Numbered from the stretch's first letter, positions 42,455-51,929 are shown. The stretch: 64,000 nucleotides of DNA from Pseudoduganella flava (GCF_007830495.1 NZ_VLKW01000001.1:919912-983911); one strand, 5' to 3'. Numbers and translations are program-made. Notes: generated by a model not told the origin, from the sequence alone.

Positions 42455-43021
42455 ATGCCAACCCGGCGGACGCCTCCGGCCGGCACGGTGCCTGTGCACC
42501 GGGCCGGGCAGAGTGCTGCCGTCCGGATCGCGGTTGCGTGCGCGGGTGGCCTGGGCGCTGGTCTTCCAGTCGTGGCCGCCGTGCTGCTGGCCGGTTGTGC
42601 CACGCTGACGGAAACCAGCGAACAGTACGTGATGGTGCAGACGGTGCTTGACCACCAGCCGGTGGGCGGCGTCGGCTGCGTCCTGTCCAACGACGTGGGG
42701 CGCTGGTTCGTCACGTCGCCCGGCCGCGTCAAGATCCACAAGAGCACCAAGCCGCTCGCGGTCGATTGCCGGCTGAACGACGTGTGGGCGGTCGACCAGA
42801 TCGACGCGAAACAGAACGGCTCGCGCTGGGGCAATATCCTGCTCACGGCGGGCGCCGGCCAGCTCGTCGACCGGCAGACGGGGGCGGGGTTCGATTACCC
42901 TGCTACGCTGACCGTGCTGCTCAAGCGCGTCCAGCCCGGCGTCCAGCCTGGCGCGCCCGCGCCCGGGCAGCCTCCTGCACAAACACCGCCGCCACCGCCT
43001 GGTGGATCGGCGATCTACTGA
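42455..43021 (+). CDS. Putative lipoprotein with proline-rich C-terminus
   Basis: 188 residues from ATG 42455; the start is uncertain, since a TTG one codon upstream and an internal GTG near 42488 would also fit. A lipobox VLLAGC about residue 49 follows a hydrophobic stretch, unusually far from the ATG, which favours a later start. The mature part has a conserved-looking domain (CVLSNDVGRWFVTSPGRVKIHKSTKPLAVDCRL) seen in small hypothetical lipoproteins, and a Pro-rich tail. Likely in the outer membrane or periplasm; function unknown. Confidence 0.75.
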   Translation: MPTRRTPPAGTVPVHRAGQSAAVRIAVACAGGLGAGLPVVAAVLLAGCATLTETSEQYVMVQTVLDHQPVGGVGCVLSNDVGRWFVTSPGRVKIHKSTKPLAVDCRLNDVWAVDQIDAKQNGSRWGNILLTAGAGQLVDRQTGAGFDYPATLTVLLKRVQPGVQPGAPAPGQPPAQTPPPPPGGSAIY

Positions 43022-43123
43022 CCGCGTGTGCCTGCCGTCCCGTCGGGATGGCAGGCACGCGTGCGTCCATCGCGCATTGAATCCCTGAGGGCCCCGCGCT
43101 TTTCGCAGCAGCAGCGTAGAACC

Positions 43124-43149
43124 AAAAAAAAGCGGCCCCGCAGGGCCGC
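43124..43149 (-). terminator. Terminator of pepA
   Basis: GCGGCCC (43132-43138), loop CGCA, GGGCCGC (43143-43149), with an eight-A run on the plus strand that becomes the U-tract on the minus strand. Confidence 0.85.
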
Positions 43150-43167
43150 CGTTTCGCAGCGCCGAAC

Positions 43168-44661
43168 TTACGTGCGGTTGATCAGGAAGTTCGTCAGCAT
43201 CGGCACCGGACGGCCCGTGGCGCCCTTGGCCGCGCCCGACTTCCATGCCGTGCCGGCGATATCCACGTGCGCCCATGGGTACTTGCGCGTGAAGTTTTCC
43301 AGGAACGCCGCGGCCGTGCACGACGCGCCGCCCGGCGAGCCGATGTTGGCCAGGTCGGCGAAGTTCGACTTCAGCTGCTCGTTGTACTCTTCGCCGATCG
43401 GCAGGCGCCACAGCGTGTCGCCGGTGGCGCGGCCGGCCGCGGAGATTTCCTCGGCCAGCGCGTTGTGCGCGTCGTCATTGCGGGTGAACAGGCCGCTGTG
43501 GTGGTGGCCCAGCGCGACGATGCAGGCGCCCGTCAAGGTCGCCACGTCGATGACGGCGGCCGGGTTGAAGCGCTCCGCATAGGTCAGCGCGTCGCACAGG
43601 ATCAGGCGGCCTTCGGCGTCCGTGTTCAGCACTTCGATCGTCAGGCCGTTCATCGACGTGACGATGTCGCCCGGCTTCGTCGCGCGGCCGGAAGGCATGT
43701 TCTCGCACGCTGCCACGATGCCGATCACGTTCAGCTTCAGGCCCATTTCGCCGATCGCGCGGAACGTGCCCAGCACGGAGGCGGCGCCGCACATGTCGAA
43801 CTTCATCTCGTCCATGCCGGCGCCCGGCTTGATCGAGATGCCGCCCGTGTCGAACGTGATGCCCTTGCCGACCAGGACCACCGGTGCGTCCTTCGGCTTG
43901 CCGCCCATGTGCTTCAACACGATGAACTTCGGCGGCTGCTCGCTGCCGTTCGTGACGGACAGGAAGCTGCCCATCTTCAGCGCCTCGAGCTGCTTGCGCT
44001 CCAGGACTTCGACGTTGAACATGTAGTCCTTGCCCAGCTTCTTCGCCGTCTCGGCGAGGTAGGTCGGGGTGCAGACGTTGGCGGACAGGTTGCCCAGGTC
44101 CTTCGTCAGCTGCACGCCGTTGGCCACGGCGATCGCCTGGGCCAGTGCCAGCTTGGTGCCGGCGTTGTTCGGGACTGCCAGCGCGATCTTGCGCACGCCG
44201 TTGGGCGCCGGATCCTTCTTCGACTTCTGCGCGTCGCTGCGGTAGATGCTGTCGCGGCCCGCCAGCACCACGGTGCGGATCGACCAGTTCACGTCGCGCT
44301 CTTTCACTTCGGCCAGCGGCAGTGCGATAATGGCGTCCGCCGCGCCCAGCGTGGAGAATGCCTTCATCGCCGCCTGGACGCCGGTCGTGAAGGCCTTTTC
44401 GCCGATGGACTCGCCGTTGCCCAGGCCGACCAGCAGCACGCGTTCGGCGGCAACGCCGGCGAGGCCGCGCAGCAGCAGGGTGGAACCGGCCTTGCCGGAG
44501 ATGTCGCCGGACTTCAGTGCGGCGGTGATGTCACCTGCGCCATCGAGCGCCTGGGCCGCCTGCGAGAGTTTCTTGTTTTCGAATACAGCAACTGCGACAC
44601 AGCCGGTCTTGGCCGACGCCATCGTGTTTTTTGTGTCGAATGCTTTTATGCTAAAGTCCAT
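43168..44661 (-). CDS. pepA: Leucyl aminopeptidase PepA
   Basis: 497 residues, M17 family. The N-terminal macro-like domain (about 1-165) is followed by the catalytic domain with [27 protein letters not shown] and the signature [18 protein letters not shown], which hold the two-metal ligands and catalytic Arg. It removes N-terminal residues from peptides; in some bacteria PepA also binds DNA. It is divergent from lptF; a TATAAT on the minus strand at 44721-44716 is a likely -10. Confidence 0.96.
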   Translation of the reverse strand: MDFSIKAFDTKNTMASAKTGCVAVAVFENKKLSQAAQALDGAGDITAALKSGDISGKAGSTLLLRGLAGVAAERVLLVGLGNGESIGEKAFTTGVQAAMKAFSTLGAADAIIALPLAEVKERDVNWSIRTVVLAGRDSIYRSDAQKSKKDPAPNGVRKIALAVPNNAGTKLALAQAIAVANGVQLTKDLGNLSANVCTPTYLAETAKKLGKDYMFNVEVLERKQLEALKMGSFLSVTNGSEQPPKFIVLKHMGGKPKDAPVVLVGKGITFDTGGISIKPGAGMDEMKFDMCGAASVLGTFRAIGEMGLKLNVIGIVAACENMPSGRATKPGDIVTSMNGLTIEVLNTDAEGRLILCDALTYAERFNPAAVIDVATLTGACIVALGHHHSGLFTRNDDAHNALAEEISAAGRATGDTLWRLPIGEEYNEQLKSNFADLANIGSPGGASCTAAAFLENFTRKYPWAHVDIAGTAWKSGAAKGATGRPVPMLTNFLINRT

Positions 44662-44729
44662 TTGGTTCTCCGTAGGTGTGCGTCAAAACAAAAACGCAGT
44701 AACTTAACTAGTCGAATTATAAGCTTCGA

Positions 44730-45845
44730 ATGATTTTTCAACGCGCCCTTAGGCGTGAGCTGGCCGGCTCCGCAGGGGCTACCTTTACGGTGCTGTTCAC
44801 CATCATCCTGACGTGGACCCTGATCACGATCCTGGGCAAGGCCGCAGGCGGCAAGGTCGATTCGTCGGACGTGCTCGCGCTCATCGCGTTTGCAGCCCTG
44901 AATTATCTGCCAACAGTGCTGATCCTCACCAGCTTTATTTCCGTGCTGATGGTGGTCACCAGGACCTATCGCGATTCCGAGATGGTGGTGTGGTTCGCCT
45001 CCGGCCAGAGCCTGACCGCCTGGATCCGGCCCGTGCTGACGTTCGGCTTTCCGATCATCGTGCTGACCGGTGTGCTGGCGTTCTACGCGACGCCGTGGGC
45101 CAAGGCCAGAAGCGCGGAATACGTGGAGCGCTTCGCCAAGCGCGAGGACCTGCAGAAGGTCTCGCCGGGCCAGTTCAAGGAATCGTCGTCGTCGAACCGC
45201 ATCTTCTTCGTCGAAGGCAATGCGGGTGAGACGGCATCGGTGCAGAACGTGTTCGTCAACCAGGTGGACCAGCGCGGCACGTCCGTCATCGTCGCCAAGG
45301 AAGGCGTCATCGAGACGGGCGAGAACGGCCAGCGCTACCTGGTGCTGAAGAACGGCCGCCGCTACCAGGGCAATCCGGGCCAGGCGGACTTCCAGACGAT
45401 GGAGTTCGAGCGCTACAGCATGCGCGTCGCGCAGCGGGCGCAGGACCTCGATCCGACCTTGTCAGCCAATGCGATTCCGACGGCCGAGCTGCTGAAGATC
45501 CCGACCAATGCGGCGCGCGCCGAACTGCTGTGGCGCATCTCGCTGCCGATCACGTGCCTGCTGTTGATGCTGCTGGCGATCCCGATGGGCTTTGTGAATC
45601 CCCGCGCAGGCAGTTCGACGAACCTGATCATCGCGATCCTGATCTTCTTCGCCTATAACAACACGGTGAAATTGTTCGAGGCCAGCGTCAAGCAGGGCCA
45701 CTTCAGCTTCGGGATGGGCTGGTGGCCGCTGCACGTGGCCGCCGCGCTGACGGTGATCGCGATGTTCGCCTGGCGCCTGAACGTCAACAACCGCTGGCAT
45801 CCGCGCGCGCTGCTGGCGTCGCTCAAGCGGGGGCGCGCACAATGA
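44730..45845 (+). CDS. lptF: LPS export ABC permease LptF
   Basis: 371 residues, YjgP/YjgQ family. It begins MIFQRALRRELAGSAGATFTVLFTIILTWTLI, with six membrane segments (about 13-35, 50-75, 95-120, 270-290, 300-320 and 330-350) around a periplasmic beta-jellyroll (about 130-255). It forms the LptB2FG transporter that pulls LPS from the inner membrane; LptB is not here. It overlaps lptG by ATGA. Confidence 0.95.
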   Translation: MIFQRALRRELAGSAGATFTVLFTIILTWTLITILGKAAGGKVDSSDVLALIAFAALNYLPTVLILTSFISVLMVVTRTYRDSEMVVWFASGQSLTAWIRPVLTFGFPIIVLTGVLAFYATPWAKARSAEYVERFAKREDLQKVSPGQFKESSSSNRIFFVEGNAGETASVQNVFVNQVDQRGTSVIVAKEGVIETGENGQRYLVLKNGRRYQGNPGQADFQTMEFERYSMRVAQRAQDLDPTLSANAIPTAELLKIPTNAARAELLWRISLPITCLLLMLLAIPMGFVNPRAGSSTNLIIAILIFFAYNNTVKLFEASVKQGHFSFGMGWWPLHVAAALTVIAMFAWRLNVNNRWHPRALLASLKRGRAQ

Positions 45846-47005
45846 AGATCCTGCAGCGTTATTTCGCCGTTTCGATCGCACAGGCGGTCGCCGTCGTGCT
45901 GCTTGCCTTCCTGGGCCTCCTGGGCTTCATGGACCTGACGGGCGAGCTGCCGCTGGTCGGCAAGAACGGCTACGCCATGCAGCACGCACTGCTGTACGTG
46001 GTGGTGATGGTGCCGCAGCACGTGTACGAGGTGATGCCGGTGGCCGCCCTGATCGGCACGATCTACATCATGGCGCAGTTCGCGTCGTCGTCCGAGTTCA
46101 CGATCATGCGCGCGTCCGGCATGTCGACGCGGATGGCCGCATGGATGCTGTTCAAGATCGGCATCGGCCTCGTGATCGTCACGTTCATCTTCGGCGAACT
46201 GATCGCGCCGCGCACGGCGCCGCTGGCCGAACGGCTGCACCTGACGGGGCGGGGCACGACCGTGTCGTCCGAGTTCCGCTCCGGCCTGTGGACGAAGGAC
46301 ATCGTCAAGAGCGACGGCCTGAAGGGCACCGTGCAAGGCTCGCGTTTCTTCAACGTGCGCGAAGTGATGCCCGATGGCCGCCTGGTCGGCGTCAAGCTCT
46401 ACGAATTCGACAACAGCTTCCGCCTGCGCACGCTGACGGCGGCGAAGGCCGGCAGCTACCAGGGCAACAACGTGTGGCGGCTGGAAGACGTGACGGAAAA
46501 CCACTTCACCAATCCGGCCCTGTTGAAGGAAGAGGCGACGGTGAAGAACAACTTCGCGCAGGAGACCAGCGCGATCGCCACGCAGCGCTACGCGACGAAG
46601 GACCTGGTGTCGGAAATCACGCCGAAAATCCTGTCGGTCGCCGCGTCCGATCCCGAGCAGATGTCGGCCAACGAACTGGCCGTGTACACCCGCCACCTGC
46701 AGGAAAACCGGCAGCAGACGGAGCGCTTCAAGATCGCGTTCTGGAAGAAGCTGATCGACCCGCTGGCGATCTTCGTGCTGATGGCGCTGGCGCTGCCGTT
46801 CGGTTACCTGCACGTGCGCGCCGGTGGCGTGAGCCTGAAGATCTTCATCGGGATTATGATCGGCGTGAGCTTCCTGCTCGTGAACACGCTGTTCTCGCAC
46901 ATCGGCGTGCTGTCGACGCTGCCCGCGTTCGTGACGGCCGTGATGCCGAGCCTGATATTCCTCGCGCTGGCGATCGCCGCGCTGTACTGGGTGGAGCGAC
47001 ATTGA
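45842..47005 (+). CDS. lptG: LPS export ABC permease LptG
   Basis: 387 residues, same fold as LptF and its partner. MKILQRYFAVSIAQAVAVVLLAFLGLLGFMDL, FTIMRASGMSTRMAAW (coupling helix region that contacts LptB) and the C-terminal membrane segments LIDPLAIFVLMALALPFGYLH. The start overlaps the lptF stop; the end overlaps the CbiX gene by one base (TGATG), an unusual partner. Confidence 0.95.
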   Translation: MKILQRYFAVSIAQAVAVVLLAFLGLLGFMDLTGELPLVGKNGYAMQHALLYVVVMVPQHVYEVMPVAALIGTIYIMAQFASSSEFTIMRASGMSTRMAAWMLFKIGIGLVIVTFIFGELIAPRTAPLAERLHLTGRGTTVSSEFRSGLWTKDIVKSDGLKGTVQGSRFFNVREVMPDGRLVGVKLYEFDNSFRLRTLTAAKAGSYQGNNVWRLEDVTENHFTNPALLKEEATVKNNFAQETSAIATQRYATKDLVSEITPKILSVAASDPEQMSANELAVYTRHLQENRQQTERFKIAFWKKLIDPLAIFVLMALALPFGYLHVRAGGVSLKIFIGIMIGVSFLLVNTLFSHIGVLSTLPAFVTAVMPSLIFLALAIAALYWVERH

Positions 47006-47385
47006 TGACGCAACGTGCCTTGATCCTGTTTGCCCACGGCGCCCGCGCGGCCAGTTGGGCCGCGCCGTTCGAGCGCCTGCGCGACATCGTGGCCGCACGC
47101 GAGCCCGGCGTTGACGTGTCGCTGGCCTTCCTCGAACTGATGACGCCCGGCCTGCCGGAACGGGCCGCGCAGCTGGTGGCGCAAGGCGTGACCGAGCTGA
47201 CGATCGTGCCCGTGTTCCTGGGGCAGGGCGGCCACGTGCTGCGCGACCTGCCCGTGATGATCGAGCAGTTGAAGCGCGATCACCCGGCGCTGGCCGTGCG
47301 GGTCGCGGAGGCGGCCGGCGAGAACGCGGCCGTGCTGCAGGCGATCGCCGACTACTGCGTGCTCAGCGTGCGCGATGGCGCCTGA
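47005..47385 (+). CDS. Short CbiX/SirB-type sirohydrochlorin chelatase
   Basis: 126 residues, one CbiX domain. LILFAHGARAASWAAPFERL with the metal-binding His11, then LELMTPGLPERAAQLVAQGVTELTIVPVFLGQGGHVLRDLP with the second His. Short single-domain CbiX proteins insert Fe or Co into sirohydrochlorin. The window also has CobA and the sirohaem enzyme CysI, so a sirohaem role is plausible. ATG overlaps the lptG stop. Confidence 0.9.
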   Translation: MTQRALILFAHGARAASWAAPFERLRDIVAAREPGVDVSLAFLELMTPGLPERAAQLVAQGVTELTIVPVFLGQGGHVLRDLPVMIEQLKRDHPALAVRVAEAAGENAAVLQAIADYCVLSVRDGA

Positions 47386-48160
47386 ACTGGCACCTGACCT
47401 GCCCCCTGATCTTCCGCCTGACCTGCCGCGCTTTGCCGTCGCACAGTTCGTTGCCCGGCGCGGCGACATCGACGCGAACGTCGGGCGGCACGTGCCGCTG
47501 GCCGAGCGCGCGGCGCAGGCGGGCGCCCACCTCGTGCTGTTTCCCGAGCTGGCACTGACGGGCTATGAACCGGACCTCGCGGCGCAGCTGGCGTTGATGC
47601 CGGACGACGCGCGGCTGGCGCCGTTGCGCGACGCGGCGGTACGCCATCACCTCACGATCGTCACCGGCGCGCCGCTGCGTGCGCCCGGCCATCCGGCGAT
47701 CGCCGCGCTGTCGTTCCTGCCCGATGGCGGCGTTGACGTGTACACGAAACAGTATCTGCACCCGGGCGAGGAGAAGGCGTTCCGCGCCGGTACCGGCGGG
47801 GCCCCGCTGGCGGTGGAGGGCACGCAGGTCGCGCTGGCCGTTTGCGCCGAGATCGCCCATGCCCGTCATGCGGCCGCGGCGGCGCAGGCGGGCGCCGGCC
47901 TGTACGCGGCCAGCGTGCTCGTGTCCGAAGGCGGCTATGCGGCGGATGCGGCACTGCTGCAAGGATATGCGCGCACGCACCGGATGCCTGTCGCGATGGC
48001 GAACCACGGCGGCCCGACGGGCGACTGGGCCAGCGCCGGGCGCAGCGCCGTGTGGGACGAGAAGGGGGAAATCGTCGTGGCGGCCGCCGGAGCCGGCGAG
48101 TGCCTGCTGCTGGCCGCACGCACCGCCGGAGCGTGGCACGGCGGCCTGATCGACGGGTAG
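47375..48160 (+). CDS. Carbon-nitrogen hydrolase (nitrilase superfamily)
   Basis: 261 residues. Catalytic triad is clear: Glu58 (FPELALTGYE), Lys125 (YTKQYLHPGEEKAF) and Cys157 (LAVCAEIAH). It hydrolyses an amide or nitrile; the substrate is unknown. The N-terminus is oddly PDLPPDLPPDLP, made by a 12-base DNA repeat at about 47390-47431, so the first ~18 residues are probably disordered. It overlaps the CbiX gene by 11 bases. Its end is 9 bases from the next gene on the opposite strand. Confidence 0.92.
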   Translation: MAPELAPDLPPDLPPDLPRFAVAQFVARRGDIDANVGRHVPLAERAAQAGAHLVLFPELALTGYEPDLAAQLALMPDDARLAPLRDAAVRHHLTIVTGAPLRAPGHPAIAALSFLPDGGVDVYTKQYLHPGEEKAFRAGTGGAPLAVEGTQVALAVCAEIAHARHAAAAAQAGAGLYAASVLVSEGGYAADAALLQGYARTHRMPVAMANHGGPTGDWASAGRSAVWDEKGEIVVAAAGAGECLLLAARTAGAWHGGLIDG

Positions 48161-48169
48161 CGCCTTCGC

Positions 48170-48916
48170 TCAGTGCTCCGTCGTGTTGGCCCGCGCGTGC
48201 TGCACCATCGCCGCGATCGTCGCACCGGGGGTGTCGAACTCGCGCTGCACGGCATCGCGCAGCGCGTCCGACGTCAGGTCATCCAGTGCCGCCTGCGACG
48301 CTTGCGCGGCCAGCGCTTCCTCGTCCTCGCGGCGCAGCACCTCGACGACGAGCCGCACTTCCTTGGTGTAGTTCAGCACGAACGACAGCAGCGCCGGCGC
48401 CGATGACGTGCCGCCCGTCTTCACCAGCTCCTGCGTGTAAGCGTTCAGGTTGGCTGCCAAGCCCTTGACGCGTGCGATCGGGTCGCCGAGATAGCGGCGC
48501 GCCAGCGCGTAGTCTTCCGCGGCGACGAGGGCCGGCAGCGCCAGGTCGGCGCACTGCTGCGCCAGCGGTGCCATCTGGATGTCCATCCGCTCGAACAGGT
48601 CGTGCGTCGCCCGTTCCTCGCCCAGCGCGCTGTTGATCGCGACGATGTCGCGGAACAGGTCGCGGCTTTCGCCGCCGTTCAGCATTTTTGCCGTGTCGCG
48701 GTCGCGCAAGCCTTGCAGCGCGCGCCGGGCCAGCGGGAATTTCTCGGCCAGGTAGATCCAGTCGCGCAGCGCGAACGACAGCCGCACGCCGGCCATGCCG
48801 GGCTCGACGGACAGCGCGTTTTCATGGAACCACAGATGATCGCGCAATGCGTCCTCATACCTGCCTTCCAGGCGGGCCGCCCGGGCCCGTTCCAGTACAT
48901 CGTGTGCTTGTCCCAT
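48170..48916 (-). CDS. Hypothetical helical (TPR-like) protein
   Basis: 248 residues, no signal peptide or membrane segment. N-terminal helices (AHDVLERARAARLEGRYEDALRDHLWFHENAL) resemble a TPR, followed by SFALRDWIYLAEKFPLARRALQGLRDRD and a helical middle. I recognise no functional family. Convergent with the nitrilase gene and monocistronic. The ATG is well placed; TPR resemblance suggests protein binding, but that is weak inference. Confidence 0.82.
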   Translation of the reverse strand: MGQAHDVLERARAARLEGRYEDALRDHLWFHENALSVEPGMAGVRLSFALRDWIYLAEKFPLARRALQGLRDRDTAKMLNGGESRDLFRDIVAINSALGEERATHDLFERMDIQMAPLAQQCADLALPALVAAEDYALARRYLGDPIARVKGLAANLNAYTQELVKTGGTSSAPALLSFVLNYTKEVRLVVEVLRREDEEALAAQASQAALDDLTSDALRDAVQREFDTPGATIAAMVQHARANTTEH

Positions 48917-49060
48917 AGTGTTCCCGGTGCCTCGATATTGCTTGCAAAAGCCCGTATTTTAACAAGCCGCCGTCCTCCTCAGCCAGCCAGTGACTTGTAT
49001 CTTTATAGCGGCAAGGCAAGGTAGCGCCGCCTGCCCACGCATCGCCTTAGACTGCCGCCC

Positions 49061-49471
49061 ATGACTACGACACCTGAACCCAGGCACGGCACCGCTCCCG
49101 CCGTGGCCGTCCCCGTCAGCCGCGAGGAGCTTGAGGTCTCGACCCGCATCGTCGATACGGGCCGGGGCGTGCGTGTGACGAAGCACGTCACCGAGCAGCC
49201 CGAGGAAATCCGCGAAACGCTGTGGCACGACGAACTGGACGTGCAGCGGGTCGCCGTCGACCGTGTCGTCGCCGAGCCGCCGCCGTCCCGCTACGAGGGC
49301 GATGTGCTGGTGGTGCCGGTGCTCGAGGAAATCCTGGTGGTCGAAAAGCGCTACCGCATCAAGGAAGAGCTGCGCATCACCAGGGTACGCAGGCAGCACG
49401 AGCATCGGGAAACCGTTCCGCTACGTGCCGAAGAAGTGCGGGTCGAGCCGTTCGACGAACGCTCCCGCTGA
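49061..49471 (+). CDS. DUF2382 (YsnF/AvaK) domain protein
   Basis: 136 residues. Two internally similar strands-and-Arg blocks (VSREELEVSTRIVDTGRGVRVTKHVTEQPEEIRETLWHDELDVQRVAVDRVV, then VPVLEEILVVEKRYRIKEELRITRVRRQHEHRETVPLRAEEVRVE) are the DUF2382 pattern of alternating charged and hydrophobic residues. Such proteins are linked to general or desiccation stress in several bacteria, without a known mechanism. It precedes the YflT/DUF2382 fusion, and they probably form one operon. Confidence 0.88.
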   Translation: MTTTPEPRHGTAPAVAVPVSREELEVSTRIVDTGRGVRVTKHVTEQPEEIRETLWHDELDVQRVAVDRVVAEPPPSRYEGDVLVVPVLEEILVVEKRYRIKEELRITRVRRQHEHRETVPLRAEEVRVEPFDERSR

Positions 49472-49503
49472 CAAGCAACCATCGACACAAGGAGAAGGCA
49501 ACC

Positions 49504-50631
49504 ATGAGCCACACGCTAGCAGCCGTATTCGACAATCGCGCGGACGCCGAGCGCGCCCGCAATGAACTGATCAGCGCCGGCATCGGGACGGACGCGGTCC
49601 ACCTGAACGACTCCTCTGGCACCACGGGGACCGGGCTCGGCACGACGTCCGCCGGCACGCAGGATACGTCGCTGGGGGACAGCATCAAGCACTTCTTCAC
49701 GAACCTGTTCGGCGACGACGACGACGACGACCGTGCCGTCTACGGCGAGGCCGTCAACCGCGGCAAGTGCGTGCTGACCGTGCAGACGCCGACCCAGGTC
49801 GAGGTCGAACGCGCGGCCGACATCGTCGAACGCTTCGGCCCGATCGACATCGACGAGCACAAGACGCAATGGCAGGCGTCGGGCTGGAACGCATCGATGG
49901 CGCAGGGCAGTGCCAGCTCGATGTCCGCGTCGCAGCAGAGCGGAGTGACCGGCAGCATGGCCGGCGGCACCGGCTCGCAGCAGGGCCTGACGGGCGCCGG
50001 CTCGATGCAGCGCGCGGAGACGGAATCGCAGGTGATTCCGGTGATGCAGGAAGAGCTGAAAGTCGGCAAGCGGATGGTGCAGCGCGGCGGCGTGCGCATC
50101 TACCAGCGCCTTGTCGAAACACCGGTGCAGGAAAGCGTCAACCTGCGCGAAGAGCACGTGAACGTGCAACGCCGGCCGGTGGACCGCCCGATCGACCCGT
50201 CCCAGGTTGGCGCGTTCAAGGACACATCGTTCGAGCTGCGCGAAAGCGCCGAGGAAGCTGTCGTGCAGAAGACGGCGCGCGTGGTCGAGGAAGTGGTCGT
50301 CGGCAAGCAAGCCTCGCAACGCACCGAGCAGATCAGCGATACGCTGCGCAGCACGCAGGTCGACGTGGAGCGCCTGGGCACGACGGAGGACGAGGATTAC
50401 TACCGCGGCCACTGGACCAGCAACTTCGCCAGCACCGGAGGCAGCTATGACGACTACGCGCCCGCCTACCGCTATGGCGCGGCGATGCGCGGCAGCGATG
50501 AATACCGCAACCGCTCGTGGGACGAGTCGGAGGCGACGCTGAGGAGCAGCTGGGAGAGCCGCTATCCGCAATCGACGTGGGAGAAGTTCAAGGCGGCCGT
50601 GCGCCACGGCTGGGACCGGATCACGTCGTAA
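49504..50631 (+). CDS. YflT-like plus DUF2382 stress protein
   Basis: 375 residues. N-terminal YflT-like (general stress protein 17M) domain about 1-120 (AAVFDNRADAERARNELISAGIG, an acidic DDDDDD patch, VQTPTQVEVERAADIVERFGPIDIDEH). A Ser/Gly/Gln-rich linker about 125-175 leads to a DUF2382 domain about 178-300 (IPVMQEELKVGKRMVQRGGVRIYQRLVETPVQESVNLREEHVNVQRRPV). The C-terminus is Tyr/Ser/Trp-rich. GGAGAAGG sits upstream of ATG 49504. Function is unknown beyond a likely stress role. Confidence 0.9.
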   Translation: MSHTLAAVFDNRADAERARNELISAGIGTDAVHLNDSSGTTGTGLGTTSAGTQDTSLGDSIKHFFTNLFGDDDDDDRAVYGEAVNRGKCVLTVQTPTQVEVERAADIVERFGPIDIDEHKTQWQASGWNASMAQGSASSMSASQQSGVTGSMAGGTGSQQGLTGAGSMQRAETESQVIPVMQEELKVGKRMVQRGGVRIYQRLVETPVQESVNLREEHVNVQRRPVDRPIDPSQVGAFKDTSFELRESAEEAVVQKTARVVEEVVVGKQASQRTEQISDTLRSTQVDVERLGTTEDEDYYRGHWTSNFASTGGSYDDYAPAYRYGAAMRGSDEYRNRSWDESEATLRSSWESRYPQSTWEKFKAAVRHGWDRITS

Positions 50632-50638
50632 TCATCAA

Positions 50639-50662
50639 GGCGCCGGGAAGCCGGCGCCATTC
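50639..50662. terminator. Weak terminator-like hairpin after the YflT/DUF2382 gene
   Basis: GGCGCCGG (50639-50646), loop GAAG, CCGGCGCC (50651-50658): a strong stem, but the following ATTCTT is a poor T-tract. It may serve both convergent genes. Confidence 0.5.
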
Positions 50663-50663
50663 T

Positions 50664-51137
50664 TCAGATGGGCCTGTGCCGCTTGATCACGATCGGCAGC
50701 ACCCACCACGTGATCACGACGAGGATGCCCATCACGGCGGCGGCCGCCAGGCCGACCGCCTCCCCGAACACTTCCGAGATGACAAGGTTCGTGCCCAGCA
50801 CGAACGCGATGCCGAGCGCAATCGAACCGGCCACGATCTGGCGGCTGGCGAAAGTCTTGAAGCGCTCGCGGTGCAGCAACGGCCGCATGATGCGGTGCTG
50901 CACGGCCGGCGCCGACAGCAGGATGAGGCTCGACAGCGCAAAGAAGAAGGTGGCGAGGAACACGTACTTCTCGGACTTCACGATATTGACGAAGTCCGCG
51001 TTGAACGGAAGGATGATCAGGAAGGCCGACAGCATCTGCGCCCCGGGCAGCAGGATGCGCATCTCGGAAAGCATGTCGGAAAAGTCGCCGTCTTCCTGCA
51101 GGCCGGGGGGCAGGTTGTGGTCGGGATCGGATCTCAT
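50664..51137 (-). CDS. DUF6328-like four-helix membrane protein
   Basis: 157 residues. A soluble N-terminus (LQEDGDFSDMLSEMRILLPGAQ) and four hydrophobic helices (about 36-52, 62-85, 105-125 and 132-152), ending IKRHRPI. It is the window's second member of the same family as 29286-29777, with the same MxxEMRxLLPG entry and topology. Function unknown. It lies between the stress operon (convergent) and cobA, 32 bases upstream on the same strand. Confidence 0.83.
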   Translation of the reverse strand: MRSDPDHNLPPGLQEDGDFSDMLSEMRILLPGAQMLSAFLIILPFNADFVNIVKSEKYVFLATFFFALSSLILLSAPAVQHRIMRPLLHRERFKTFASRQIVAGSIALGIAFVLGTNLVISEVFGEAVGLAAAAVMGILVVITWWVLPIVIKRHRPI

Positions 51138-51169
51138 CGGGCGATTATAGACCCGCCCGGCAGTAAAGG

Positions 51170-51889
51170 TCAGCCAGGCTGGCGTGTGCGCATCGCCATC
51201 GCCTCGCCCAGCATCACCAGCACGGGGCCATGCGGCGTGTCGAGGCCGTGCGCGAGCTGCGCCAGCGTGATGCGTTCGATGCGCTGGTCGGGCCGGCTGA
51301 CGTTTTCCAGCACGAGCACCGGGGTGTCCGCGCGCCGCCCTTGCGCGAGCAGGCGCTGCGCCGTGGCGATGGCTTCGCGCCCGCCCATGTATTGCACCAG
51401 CGTGTCGGTCGACGGGATGCCGGACAGGTCGTCCTCGCCCGGCGCCGTGCTGGAAGTGAAGAAGGCCACGCTGCGCGCCACGCCGCGCTTGGTCAGCGGC
51501 TGCTTCGCGGCGGCCGATGCGGCAACGGCCGTCGTGATGCCGGGGACGACTTCGACGTCGATGCCGGCCGCTTCCAGCGCGGACAGCTCCTCGTCGGCGC
51601 GGCCGAACAGCATCGGGTCGCCGCCTTTCAGGCGTACCACGCGGGCATGGCGGTGGGCGCACTCGATCAGCTGCTGGTTGATGAAGTCCTGCGCCGCGGA
51701 GCGCTGGCCGGCGCGCTTGCCGACCGAGATCAGCTCCGCTTGCGGGCACAGGGCCAGCATTTCCGGCGTCACCAGCGCGTCGTACAGCACCACGTCGGCC
51801 TCGCCGAGCAGCCGGGCACCCCGGACGGTGATCAGGTCCGCGGCACCGGGACCGGCCCCCACGAGATAGACTTTTCCGACTGCTGGCAA
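51170..51889 (-). CDS. cobA: Uroporphyrinogen-III C-methyltransferase CobA
   Basis: 239 residues, SAM-dependent. GKVYLVGAGPGAADLITVRGARLL, the tetrapyrrole signature (YDALVTPEMLALC, VRLKGGDPMLFGR) and VVPGITTAVAASAA are diagnostic. It adds two methyls to make precorrin-2, the branch point to sirohaem. There is no CysG-type dehydrogenase/chelatase domain. It is the last gene of the cysIHDN operon, 40 bases after cysN, so its supply of sirohaem precursor is coordinated with CysI. Confidence 0.95.
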   Translation of the reverse strand: MPAVGKVYLVGAGPGAADLITVRGARLLGEADVVLYDALVTPEMLALCPQAELISVGKRAGQRSAAQDFINQQLIECAHRHARVVRLKGGDPMLFGRADEELSALEAAGIDVEVVPGITTAVAASAAAKQPLTKRGVARSVAFFTSSTAPGEDDLSGIPSTDTLVQYMGGREAIATAQRLLAQGRRADTPVLVLENVSRPDQRIERITLAQLAHGLDTPHGPVLVMLGEAMAMRTRQPG

Positions 51890-51929
51890 ACGCGGCTCCT
51901 TCCGGTTGGGTTGATGCGCCGAGACCGCG

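Noticed and set aside
51890..51929. Cobalamin riboswitch ahead of cobA
   Set aside because: Only 40 bases separate cysN and cobA, too short, and no B12-box is seen.
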